A DNA stretch of 64,000 nucleotides. Origin: Mucidula mucida. Taxonomy: Eukaryota > Basidiomycota > Agaricomycetes > Agaricales > Physalacriaceae. The position numbers and the translations under genes are program-made. The notes below the pieces were generated by a model. The model was not told where the DNA came from. It made no database searches and saw only the letters and a program-made list of their open reading frames with translations. Every line of letters begins with the position of its first letter. The stretch's first letter is position 1. Shown piece by piece: positions 33,424 through 44,736 of this stretch. The stretch covers positions 62,001 through 126,000 of the forward strand of contig JADNYV010000024.1 in assembly GCA_015501055.1 (NCBI GenBank), given 5' to 3'.

Positions 33424-35158
33424 TTAAAAGTAGCGTAAAATTTCATTTGACATAACCGTTCGGAAAGAATTACAGGATTGCGGCACCGGGCGCGACGTGG
33501 GAGCGGGAGGCAGCGGTCTTAGTGAATGAGCAGGAGGAGGAGCGTCCTCGGGAACAGCAAAGTCTATCGAGTTATACGGCGGCGGCGGAAGCTCCATAAC
33601 TGTGATACGTGATCCCGAGGCGTTCGAATGGGGCGAGCCCATGAGGAGCCACCCAGACAGATCATCGCGCGAGTCCTTCCGGAGCGCGGCCGATGTCGTA
33701 TGGGCGGCACCTGTGGGAGCGTTCGCAGGCGAGAAGGCGGCGCCGGTAAGCGCCGTAAGGAGGTCGACCCAGCGGACGAAACGGGCGATACGGGGGCAGA
33801 AAACATGGTGGCTGAAGCGGAGCCAGAGCGCGATCGACGCAGCTCGCTTGGGGGGGTCGACTTTGGGCGACGGTGGGGCCTTAAAGGTTCAGGAGGAGGA
33901 AGGACGGGCAATTTTCGGAAACTCGATACAGACGAAACGCGTGGGATTGAGCGCTCGTGATGGGATGATGAGGAAGACGGGGACACGACATTATACTCGC
34001 TCGGAAGAGATGGAACGGGTGGGGCATTAGGGTCAGCATAATATGAAGGATCAATGTACGTGTGTGATGGCGCCGAGGCATTGCGAAGCGGATAACAAAT
34101 CGACTCCTTCGATGGGCTCGGTGCGCGCGAGGATGAGGGCACACGCATGCTGCTGCCGCTAGCTACCATGCCACCATCAGTCTCCGCGTAGCCAGTATCG
34201 GACTCGTCATCACGCTCAGAGTCCGAATCCGCCGAGGAGGAATCTGGCTCTACAGGGCTGAGGGTGGGGTAGATAGGATCGCCATAGACGATTTTCGCCA
34301 TCTGGCCAACTGAAGAAGTCGACGACAAGGGTAAGTTGTCTGTCGATGTGCGCGCTGAGGCTCGCTTTCTGAAGATGGTGTCGCGAGACATCAGCTTGGT
34401 CCAGGGCAGGGCCGACGTGCTGATGGACAGAAATGAAGGTCCCACGAGCGCTGAGAACCGATCGGTCTCGTGTCGCCCAACATCTTTCATTTCAGTGACT
34501 AGAAGGAGTGCTGTGATGACGAGATAGTCGAGGAGGAGTAGGGACACTCCGTGATGTACAAGCATGGGCCGTGAGTCGTATTTATCGTGAAGGCTCTCGT
34601 AAACCTTCATACGCGGTGGGACTGAGCCCACAGCTGGGTCCAATGTGGCTATTGGACCTGTCACGGACGGGGATACACACTGTAGTCATAATTAGATTTT
34701 AATCACAATGCAAAGGTGTGTAAAACGGACCCAGTATTGCCCATCGACAGCTTTCCACCTGAGGGTCCTCGAATAGCCGGGAATGTTGAACTTGCGCGGG
34801 GAAGAGCTGCATAGAAACGTCGGCACGAGATGGGTATGTATAGACGTGATTGATTACCTTAATAGTGACCCTGCTTGAGCACATTCTCGCCCGCCTCCCA
34901 TTCCCCGTTGCGAATTTGCACCAATAGACCGTCCCAGTTCCTGGTTCTGTTCTTCTGGTTTGTGGGCGGCCATTTTATGGTGGTAATTTCGACGGGACCT
35001 TGCCAGGGATCGGAGCGCGTTATTCGGGTAGTCGCACCGGTGGTCCTGATAGCATATAGAGCAGGACTACCTTGATCGTCCCCAATGACCGAGTCCAAAA
35101 AGGACGGCGACGACAGCTTGAGAGTCAGAAGGCACGTCTTTTGTAGAGCACTGGGCAT
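33424..35158 (-). CDS. Conserved fungal protein, N-terminal beta domain and Ser/Pro-rich tail
   Basis: Start MPSALQKTCLLTLKLSS (35158). The N-terminal part (TTRITRSDPWQGPVEIT, TIKWPP) and, after an intron, KFNIPGYSRTLRWKAVDGQYW form one domain resembling the DUF6593-type beta domains of basidiomycetes. A 51-nt intron (W/GTCCGT...CAG) leads to GPIATLDPAVGSVPP and a hydrophobic segment HHGVSLLLLDYLVITALLLV. The last 300 residues are Ser/Pro/Arg-rich with SH3-ligand-like stretches (RKLPVLPPPEP, RRLPAPPSRL). The C-terminus is uncertain: one frame stops at 33564, while an overlapping frame with equally plausible PLPPAPTSRPVPQ ends at 33424. The first intron's donor is also unresolved because a TAA precedes the best GT. 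Confidence 0.55.
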
Positions 35159-35720
35159 CGTGGGGGGAGAACAAGAAAAGAAATTAAATGGGCGCTGAAT
35201 ATAGGCCGAGCGAGGGCCGGGATCCACGGAGAGAGGGCAAACGGGGATGGAGATGGGGGGAAAACACAGTCAAGAGAGTCGAGGACAGCAGACGAGGGCG
35301 GGGAACAGTTATGGCAGTAATGAGAGGACAGAATGGACCATGGTGCCTTCTGATAGTCGTACTAGTGGCTGAGGTAAGTGCATCAACAGCCCATTGATTC
35401 ATCTCCGGAGAAGACGCAATTTACCGGCGCGCGCCCGCCAATTGGAGATTCGCAGGAGATTCATCAGATTGTTACAAATCTGTCCTCCGCCGGAATCTTT
35501 GCTTTCCCGCGCCGCGGAGTACACTGTGAAAGACGTCTAGTTCGTTGGGCACTGCCACCAAGCGAGGATTCTTGCCAGTCTTCATAGCGCCGCCCTAGCA
35601 GCGTGAGCGGAAGCCGTGCCTCGAGTATAATCGTGGGAGAATCGACTGCAGGTACAGGCCTGCCAAACACACACCAACACAACACCCTTTCGTTTTACCA
35701 CCACCATCGCGAACCTCACA
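35159..35720. other. Divergent promoter region
   Basis: 562 bp between the divergent starts of the Ser/Pro-rich protein gene and the Chz1-like gene; likely a shared bidirectional promoter. No gene. Confidence 0.5.
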
Positions 35721-36162
35721 ATGTCCACCAGCGCCACTGAGCCCACCAAAGACGCGTAGGTCACTATCTAAGCATTTGGTAACCAATTTATGACGCGTCA
35801 TTCAGTACCAAAGAGGCTGCTGCCGCCGTCACCGAGTCCCCAAAAGACAAGGGCAAAGGCAAAGCTCCTACCGCGATGGACGAAGACGATGATTCTTCTG
35901 ACGAAGAAGAGGAGGAAGATGAGGAAGAAGAAGAGGACAGCGATGAAGAGGCAAGTACGCGTCGCGTCGCGTTGAGCCTGTATCTGACGCGTCCCTTATC
36001 CAGGACGATGACATGGAAGAAATCGATCCCTCCGCTATCGTCACGCGTCGCACCCGCGGCAAAAAAGTCGACTACACCTCTGCCGAAGCCCTCTCCAAGG
36101 CCGGCTTGAAGAAGGATGACAAGGACGATGAGGACGACGAGGACGACAAAATGAAGGACTAG
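35721..36162 (+). CDS. CHZ1: Chz1-like histone H2A.Z chaperone
   Basis: Three exons: 35721-35755, 35806-35950 and 36004-36162, coding for 112 residues. The protein has a Thr/Ala/Lys N-terminus, a run of acidic residues (DDDSSDEEEEEDEEEE), the Chz motif MEEIDPSAIVTRRTRGKK followed by VDYTSAEAL, and an acidic tail. The RRTRGK core after an acidic patch is the hallmark of Chz1, which delivers H2A.Z-H2B dimers to the SWR1 complex in the nucleus. Length is close to other fungal Chz1 proteins. Intron 2 starts with GC (GAG/GCAAGT), a good GC-AG consensus; using the nearby GT instead leads to an immediate stop. The acidic exon repeats may be length-variable. Confidence 0.85.
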
Positions 36163-39100
36163 GCGGCCGTATATGCTTATTCGCTATTAACTGTGCTAAA
36201 AGTGTTGTGTGCTTATTGGTGCCGTGGTCTAAATTGCTCTGAATTGTTGTTGTTGAACCATTTCGGTGCTCCGAGGCCCGTGTATCTACAGTCACTGCAG
36301 GGAATCTCCGCCATTCTGCTCCTCTTTGTAGGTGATCGCCTTTCGCACGCTGTGATGGTTGCCATCATCATGAGGACCATTTTATGAGAAAATCAACCGG
36401 GATGCGAGCCAACTTTTTTCGCAGCCCGCCTTCTCGTCCATATGGAGATCGTCGCCGGTCTGACTGATGCTATTATTCTGATGCGAACCGGGCTCTCGCG
36501 AGTCCAAGTTTTACGGCGAGTCGTTCTTCATTGGTCAATCGTCAACGACTTCATCACTGACTTACGCGGTGCAACCTTCTCGTTAGTTACAAGCCTGGGG
36601 TCTATCAAGTCCTCGAGTGCTTCGAGATCAAGATTTTCCCTCGCCATTGACCGGAAAGTGTCATCCAAGCTACTGGCACTGGAGTTGCCGATTACCTGGG
36701 CTCCATAGTGCGCTGCCATCTCAGTTCGCCAGGTACCTCGTGATTCCATCAAATCCCATAATGAAATCCGGGGAGGCTCCATCAGTGGCTGACCTTGCAT
36801 TCTTGGGCTCCGATTAAACTTTGAGAATAGGAGCAAGGCGCAGGTGCGTCTTGTATTCCTTCGACTAGATTATGGCGGAATTGCGTCGTGATTTACGCGA
36901 CTGTAGATGATCAGCATGTCAGTGTCGGCGGTACCGATAAGACACGCATGGATTTCCTAGTATCACGTACGAATGCCCACTCTGTTCAGGTCCTCCAGAT
37001 GTTGATCGATCTATCAGGCGTGAAGGACACAATGACTGATGGAAGTGATCGTGTGAGTTGGCGTGTCGCTTTCGCGTCAGACACTCTGCAACCCACTGTC
37101 AGTCGAACTTCAACTTGGAAACTACACGACTATGACGTCTCGTAAAGTGTGGCTAGCGCCACCTTCCATCGATTTTGAAACGTTCGCTACTTGTCTCGCA
37201 CTCAATTTGCCCATTGTACAATGGTTATCGCGATGTCCGTCGGACATTTTTTTCTCGCTCGTCCGCAGGAGCAGTCGACTAGCATCGCGGACGGACGTAT
37301 TACTATTAGCACTGATTCAATGCCACCGAAAGATTAGCGCTCTTCATCTCGGAGCAGTGAACTCGTTTTGATAGAAAGTACGTCCTCACTTGAAGTGTTC
37401 AAGGAGTACTGTTTCAATTCACACCTTTACAGTCTTGTTCTTACACCCGTAGTTCGAAGGCATCTAATTAGCATACTGCTGCGGCGCACATTGCTGTCAA
37501 GGGGCATTCAATATTTCGCCGAGGTAGACTACTCATTGTTCACTGTTGTTCTACTGCGCCACTGATATCAGCAGAACCTTGTAGAGCAGCACATCATGAC
37601 GAAGGAGTGACTGATGCGACAGTGTACCTTCGAAAGCAAGAAATAGATGTGTGCGACGATGGCGATGTTCCGTAGCGCACAATTCAAAAGTCATTTCAAA
37701 CTTATTGTCTCTCAAAGCTGTATGCTTACCCCCTGCAGCTGTTAAGTCGTCGACTGACATCTCGTATTTCTCACCGCGATTAGAGTCGATTCCCGAATTT
37801 GTATAAAGCTTCCTTCTTGGAACATAGCTTCTTCGCTTGTGCACCTCCTTTCCCATCGTACCATTTCAACTGAGCGAGACCGTTCCCGCTGTACTGTATT
37901 TTTATGCAAGCACCTCCCTATTCCTCTCACCGAAGCTTTCACTCTGGTGTAGACGTCAAAAAACTGAATATTCATCATCACCTTCGCGCGCTCCGCGATG
38001 AATGGGAATACACGCGATCACGTCCTACCTTCCTCGCGACTGCATGCCGATAACACTGGAGAGCCGAGCGGAGAGGAAGTCAGTGGCCCTACATACATAG
38101 GAGCCGCTGACTTTTCTCTTCTGTTTATCCCTGACGCGGGTTTCTTTCTTTCCAATCATCGTCCGGTACTAGCGGAATGATCTTATATTCGGGTGACGCG
38201 GCTCACCTCCTTCGTGGCGCATCGGCGTGCCAGTTATTCCGTTAGAGTGAAGTTTGGTGTAATGGTAGGTTGCCGGGATCAATCTTCTTCTAATATCGTC
38301 ATGCGAAAATTTCTTCGGCAGTGTGCGCGCTTTTTACGGGACGTGGACCTACTACGGTGAGTGTGATCATTCTTCTACAAAAAAAAACCAAGTGATCTAA
38401 CTCCGTGTGTTTTTAGCCGTCGTTGAGGAGTACGTTACCGACGCTTCTATTTTTTTATTTCGCATTTTCCGGCATTTTCGCTGTCATGGATCAATGGACG
38501 TTGTGCGTATAATGGTTCCCACATGTATCTGGTCTGGGCCCCACTAACCACAACAGCTTGTATGTTCTTAACGTTATACGGCAGATTCCAGAGGCAGACT
38601 TATAACGCCACAGCACGTCGCGTCTTCAATTCCTCCGCCCAACGACCCTTCGGATCCCAGTTAGTCTTACGGGGAGATTGCGGGAACTTATACTAATGGG
38701 ATGTCGAATTCTACTTCGTGGAGATGTAATAGCGACTTTTGCGGATGTTGGGGGTGGCTCGTTGCGATGCAGCTGGCGAGCATGACCGTAATCTTCGACT
38801 GATATAGAAACGTTGCTGGATAGACGGGTAAGCGACTATCCCATCGTTCTATATTACTATCCTCCTGACCAGTAAGTTCGGATTTACCTAGGTGGCCTTT
38901 GGGAGAGAGCATCCGATTTTGTTCCCGGGTGGCGCGCTTAGTTTAGCTCCTATGCCTTAGGTGTGACTCATACGCTACGCTCAGTTGAGTAAACGCTTTG
39001 GCTGCTACCCTTGCCTTTCTCGGTCCGAATGCCGCAGCGTTTTCTCTAGACTCTACCACGATAATTCTTACCTATGCCTTACTCAGACAGGTGTAATTGC

Positions 39101-39515
39101 AACGTTTATTGCTCTTCGACTATTATTTGTCGCTTGCTCTACTACATGCACGGAGCTAGAAGACGTGGTGACCGCCCCAAGGACATGCATTCCACACGTA
39201 TGTGGCGTGGACACGGATCCCTCAACGAAGCGCAGTTCAGCTCACAGCAAGTACTAGCCTCTTCAAGAGGTGTATGTACCCTCGACGTTAATAGGCAGAC
39301 TAGCCATAGGCTGCAAGTTACATGTCTACTGTCTTCCTATCGTCCACGATGTCATTCCGAGGTCGGTTCAGGTCTCTCGGATGGGTTATGCATCGGGCGA
39401 CCTCTGCGGGTAGTCAGTTAGCGGCATCTCATCCCATTTCAGTTCCGCAAGCCTGGAAGACTTACAAAAAGTATATCAGTGAAAGGTGCATCATCGTGTC
39501 TGTACATTGTCCTCG
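36163..39515. other. 3.3-kb region without recognised genes
   Basis: A minus-strand frame at 36528-36836 (about 100 residues, includes LEALEDLIDPRLV) and a plus frame at 36888-37145 show no family I know and no splice continuation. The right end (about 39460-39515) is the promoter of BBE-c with a TATATC about 48 bp before its start. Confidence 0.5.
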
Positions 39516-41451
39516 ATGCGATTCTCTTTCATCCAGCACGTTCTCGGCTTGCTCCTAGTATATACAGTCTCCGGTCAGGCAGACGTCTGCCAGAGCATAC
39601 AGGCTGCAATCTCAAATGCCAGTAGTGTCTATTATCCAGGTAAGCTTAGCACATTAGTTTTGCCGTGTTGCTCTTATAATAATCGTGGCGCCAGGATCGG
39701 CGAGTTATACGCACGATATCTCGCATTGGTCACAACTCAGCACCCAGTCGTCGACTTGTAGTGTTGAACCTGGTACACCAGAAGATGTCGGAACAATCGT
39801 AGGTCGTCGTCACTGAACATGTAACGACAACTTCACAGAGCTTTTGGATATAGCTCCAGATTCTTGGCACGACCAGGACACCTTTCGCCGTACGTTTCCA
39901 CCCACTGGTCAGAGTCGTTGCGTTTTGATATATCGTGGTTCTAGGTCAAAGGTGGAGGACATGCTATGAGTCCAGGATTTTCGTCAACCACGGGCGTTCA
40001 AATCGCCATGTACAGGTTCTCCGAAAACGATTACGATGCTAGTACACAGACCGTGACCATTGGCACTGGCCTGACGTGGGATGACGTGTATGCTGCACTG
40101 GAACCATACGGCGTGAATGCGGTCGGCGCTAGAGTGCCCGGTATCGGCGTCGCAGGATTCGCGTTGGGAGGAGGTAAACGGTGTGAATATTGACCTAGAC
40201 GATGGTTGACTTTTCTTGTAGGCTTTTCATGGTTGACGAACCAGTACGGTTTGAGTCTGGACACTATCGTGGCCACGGAGCTCGTAAAACCTGACGGTGT
40301 GGTTACCAATGTCACCCAAGATTCAGACCCTGAGCTCTTTTTTGCGCTCAAGGTGAGAATTCCGTATCGTGTGGTGGGTATTTGTACTCACTGCATTGCA
40401 TCTAGGGCACTCAGAATAATTTCGTGCGTATACTGTACTCCATGCATCCTGGGGATCCGAATGACGTTTCTACAGGGCGTCGTGACGAGGATTGTTTTCA
40501 AGACGTTCCCCCAAGGCCTAGTTTGGGGAGGCCAAATCACATATGGCGCTGATCAAGTAGCAGCCGTCAATGAAGCGACGATGCGACTCCGTGAATTAAC
40601 TGACCCGAAAGCTGAACTAGAATCTGCACTCTCCTACACCGCCGATGGCGAGGTGAATAGATGCTAGTATCCGAGTCAGGTCCAGTGCTATACTAACGAC
40701 GACTTTCTGTTTTCCAGGTGAATGCCGTCGTGTTCCTGTTTTATGACGCGCCTAGCCTGCCGACTGGCGTCTTCGCCGATTTTCTCAGCATTCCAGCCAT
40801 CAGCAGTAACGTTGACACAAGAAGCTTCAAGGATCACGTCGCTTCATATACGGAAATTGCTCAAATCAATCAAAGGTTGGTGAACGAGAACTATCCGAAG
40901 GGTTTTTGCTCATTGTCGTAGAACTGCATTCCATACGGTATCGCTCTTCAACTTTTCGCAGCCTGTGGTCGACGCTCTCGCTAACGAGACAGCTGTAAGG
41001 CGACAACGCTGTTACTATGCCTCAAATATACTGACAATGGTGTTTATAGTTCTGGGGTTCCCGCTTCGCTGCTAAGGTCCCCGGACAGTTCATCGTCAGT
41101 TACTACCTGGAATCGTTCCTCCCCGACATCTTTACTCACAATACGGAGCCCACCGCATACCCGCCATCTCGGGAAGCCACTCTACTCCCGCTCTGCCTTC
41201 TGTATGGATGGTCATCGAGCGACACGGACGAATTCGGCCTGGAAAGTATGCGTTTGAGCGCTAAACAGATTACGGCCGCTGCTGTTGCGGACGGACAGGC
41301 GATTGAGGATGTGGCGCTGTATCCCAACTATGCGTTGTTTGATACGCCGCTGGAAAGGATTTTCGGAGGTAATGTGGAGAGGTTGAAGGTTATAAAGGCG
41401 CGCGTTGATCCAGATGATGTGATGGGTCTTGCTGGTGGGTTCAAGTTATAA
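39516..41451 (+). CDS. BBE-like FAD-linked oxidase c (secreted)
   Basis: Multi-exon secreted flavoprotein paralogous to BBE-a/b/d/e. Signal peptide MRFSFIQHVLGLLLVYTVSG, then DVCQSIQAAISNASSVYYPG at the first exon end. Exons continue HWSQLSTQSSTCSVEPGT, LQILGTTRTPFA, VKGGGHAMSPGFSS (flavin-linking His), TIGTGLTWDDVYAALEPYG, ARVPGIGVAGFALGGG, FSWLTNQYGLSLDTIV, DSDPELFFALK, GLVWGGQITYGAD, LFYDAPSLPTGVFADF, EPTAYPPSR and the C-terminal YPNYALFDTPLERIFGG with RVDPDDVMGLAGGFKL. The GIGVAGFALGGG segment lacks the Cys of bicovalent enzymes. No inactivating change was found. Substrate not predictable. Confidence 0.85.
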
Positions 41452-41989
41452 GGCTCTTTACACGTTTTGGCACTGTGTTGTACAGTCGAGGCTGAGACGA
41501 TAGAAGAGAAAAGCTTGGACCTGATCATAAGTCGATGACTATGTACCTTGCAGAGGAAAAAATCCAGTTACTATAGGCCTATTTTTCTCGTGCGTACACA
41601 CAGAAACCTTTACAACAATCCCTACCCCACGCATTAAGTACGGTGCTGGACCACTCAAGGGACCTAGTTAATAATGAGGAATGAATGAATGGTCCGGTCA
41701 CGGCATTTTTTGTAAAACTGTAATTTCACTGTACACAAGGAAGAGTGCATCAGGTGACACCCCGCGGGTTTACCTTCCTCCTTCATCATGGGAGAAATTT
41801 TCCTCAATATCTACTTCGTCCAGCATCAATTTCTTCTCCAACGCGACTTTGATGAAACACTGAAGATCTCCGGTCTGCACAAGAGCTGGGGGCGGAATTC
41901 CGCGACATTGCCAACTTTCTTGTGGTGTGTTGACCGGTAACCACTCGCCATCTTCCACTTACCACTAACGACTATGTATCTAGGTGGGC
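41452..41989. other. Intergenic, or 5' part of the kinase-like gene
   Basis: 3' flank of BBE-c. A minus-strand frame at 41770-41958 (contains CFIKVALEKKLMLDEVDI) has protein-like composition, and a plus frame from 41787 could be a first exon of the next gene; neither can be confirmed. Confidence 0.35.
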
Positions 41990-44032
41990 GGAAATATGAT
42001 TCCTCTAGCGGATGGCTCGGTGCATCTTGGCGTTCCCTTTGGAACTTTGTACCGGCCCAATTTGCCCGACCGAAACGAACTCAAACGTTGCGCGAGATGT
42101 TCCCGGATCACGTAGAGAATGAGCTTCATCTCATTGTGACGAGTATGTGGCCATTTTCTGAGCATTCTTGACAGCTATCGAACTCGCGCTAGGTCAATTT
42201 GTCCACAATGTTGCTGTGTACCGCGCCGACCAAAAGCCCCCAATCTACGTACAACAGCCTGACTTGTGTACTCCATTGTATCACCTGGTTTCTGCGATGT
42301 TTTCCTACGAGGAATCAGCGAAACTCCAATCTATCAAGGTACCTCTCCCGTGTCCTTCGTTCATGATGTGCTGACCGTCGTGTCGCCAGCCGGTGCAACC
42401 CATACACAATGACGGGAACACTTACGTTGCTGCAGCGGTCAACGACGCCCTCCATTCTCTAGCCACTCCCCTCATTGCTCCCACTCCAGAGAATCAAAGA
42501 ATATACCAATATAATGCAGACTTGGAGATGTTCTCCCTTGGGGCAGCTGTAATGGGTACATTTCTCTCATAGTCTACATCCCAGGTAGGGTTTACATGTC
42601 TCAATTGTCCCTTGACTTCCTTTCATAGGTTTCGAAACTGAGGGTACCCTACTAGAACTTCCAATTCTACGACGCCAACGATACTTTCAACGTTATCGAC
42701 GCAAAGTCCGTTCGTCCGAAGGCCTGCCTGAGAACTTTCGCGCTGCACAAAAGGATGAAGAATGTATGATCTACTGTGGTCGTGGGGTTGAGAGTGCAGT
42801 TCCAGCGTCACTCCTTGACGAAAACCTCTGCAAGTTTCAGCATAACCTCAGAACATGTACACCTACTGCAGAAGACATCAGGCTTTTCCGGGAACTGCGG
42901 GCGACATTGACGACCATATTTCCCTCGGGAGCACACCGCACATGGGCACTCATCGCCATTTTGCGCCGTATTATACCGCCAAATTCTTCAATGAATCCCG
43001 GAACTGTAGGTAACTTTACGACTGATGGGGACATCCGTGCGACGCGCCATGGCATTGAATTCTTGCTTTATGCTGAGAAGGTCGCGAACGAGGTTGCGAG
43101 TACGCCAGTGGAGCCATACTTTCAGGGTATACATTATTGGCTGGCCTCCATCGCATGTCTCTCAAAGCTCACCAATGCCCAAAAACTGAGAACAAACTTC
43201 CCTGCATTAATCCTCAGCCACTTCGGTATGTATACTTGAATGATGTTGATTCTTGACTAAATGATTGTACAGGTCCTTATATTTCCATTGCAGCAGCTGC
43301 GTTTGGCGGGTCCCCTAATGTCGAACCTCTCGTCACGATCTCTCTTCATGTTCACTCGACCAATACTGAGTCTCTTGCGGAAGGGAGCGTATGGTCTGCG
43401 CTCTTCGCCTGTGCTTGCGCGACATGTTCTACTATTATTCGAACCTTGTCAGCAGTGACTCCTGTCAATCAGGCTATCCCTTCCGTGACTATTAATTGTC
43501 TGGTGAGGTGCGCAAGTATTTTGTCTATGACCAGTGCTTTGTGGATAAGCGCTTGTTCTTCGCGCACTCCAAAGAAACACCGTACATGCGGTTTTGCATC
43601 AAGTTTCGCCGCCGGTACTCGGAAACAGCCCATCGTGCAGCTGTTGAACTAAACATGGCACCCCGTCTCTACGCCGTCGACACATTCTATGGATGGTACA
43701 TGATTGTCATGGAGGACTTGTCTGCAGCCTACGTCACGCTCGACAGCCTACGCGGACGTGATATGGCAGGACGTGTTAGGGATGCGCTGAGACAGCTACA
43801 TGAAGCGGGTTTCGTCCATGGAGACGTGCGGGATTTGAACGTGATGGTGAGGAGGGCATCGGCACCAACAACTCTACCTGAGTTTCAGCTTGTGGACTTT
43901 GATTGGGCTGGTGCGGTGAATCAAGCAACATATCCGCATAGTATGAATCCTGAAGTTCCTCGGGCGGCGGATGCTGTGGTTGGGGGGAAGATTACACCCG
44001 CACATGATATGTTCATGTCGTCGCTACTGTAA
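41990..44032 (+). CDS. Kinase-like (APH/protein-kinase fold) hypothetical protein
   Basis: Multi-exon gene of a large agaricomycete family. N-terminal exons (MIPLADGSVHLGVPFGTLY or the alternative frame, IELALGQFVHNVAVYRADQ, NTYVAAAVNDALHSLATPL) form a family-specific region. The middle has LFRELRATLTTIFPSGAHR and YFQGIHYWLASIACLSKL. The C-terminal 180 residues carry a kinase-fold half: YMRFCIKFRRRYSETAH, WYMIVMEDLS as hinge, LHEAGFVHGDVRDLNVMV with the catalytic-loop H-G-D-x-R-x-x-N, and LVDFDWAGAVN in place of DFG. A Lys for ATP binding is plausible but the glycine loop is not obvious, so activity is uncertain. Exon borders in the first third are approximate. Confidence 0.6.
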
Positions 44033-44736
44033 CTTGATGTGTTTTCATTGCCACGATGAGCTGCCATCGACTAGGTGTGAACGCAGTCATAGCCAACTAA
44101 TTCCTTCACTCTCCTCAGCCTTCTTCTAGATATCACAGAACCCAGGTACCGTAGGCCGCTCCGATTGTTGGCTTTCCTTCTTTCGGTTTCTCCTTTCTCC
44201 GCGATGATGGCTTTCCGTGTGTCATTAGTCGCAAACAGCCGCTCGACGCCGAAGAGGATCGAGGATTCTTTGCCAACGACTTGATGAAGCGACTGGTGTC
44301 GAGTCTAGTGTGCCACTCATGGAGCTTTCAATCGAATATTTTGCTACACACATTTGTGCAATCTGAACGGATCCCGGTTTGCACAACGTTCCGATTCGGA
44401 GAGTGGCATGGCGGTGACTTCCATTCCGTACGTACTTGATAAAGACGGAGTTCTTAACACCGAACTTTCTCTAAGCATAGTAGCCTATTGCAAGAAACGA
44501 AGTACAGATTTCTGTACCCTCAACGTCAAGATGCTGAACACGAGGACTACCCAGAGGCCGCAAATAGCGCGTCTGCTAGCTACTCGATAGAAGTCACAGT
44601 GCTTCTAGTCTCTTCGTTTGGCGTTTCTCGATAGCTCTGCACCTGGCAACTTCGGCCCACATTCACAAGCCGAGTAAGGAGCTTCATATAATACGACTAC
44701 CTCTGCCTCTGTTCAATAAGCCTTCGTTGTCCCAAC
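44033..44736. other. Intergenic, promoter of BBE-d
   Basis: No gene. A TATA-like CATATAATAC lies about 50 bp before the BBE-d start. Confidence 0.5.

Noticed and set aside
41770..41958. Minus-strand 62-residue frame with protein-like composition
   Set aside because: No start context, splice continuation or known family; may overlap an uncalled first exon of the kinase-like gene.
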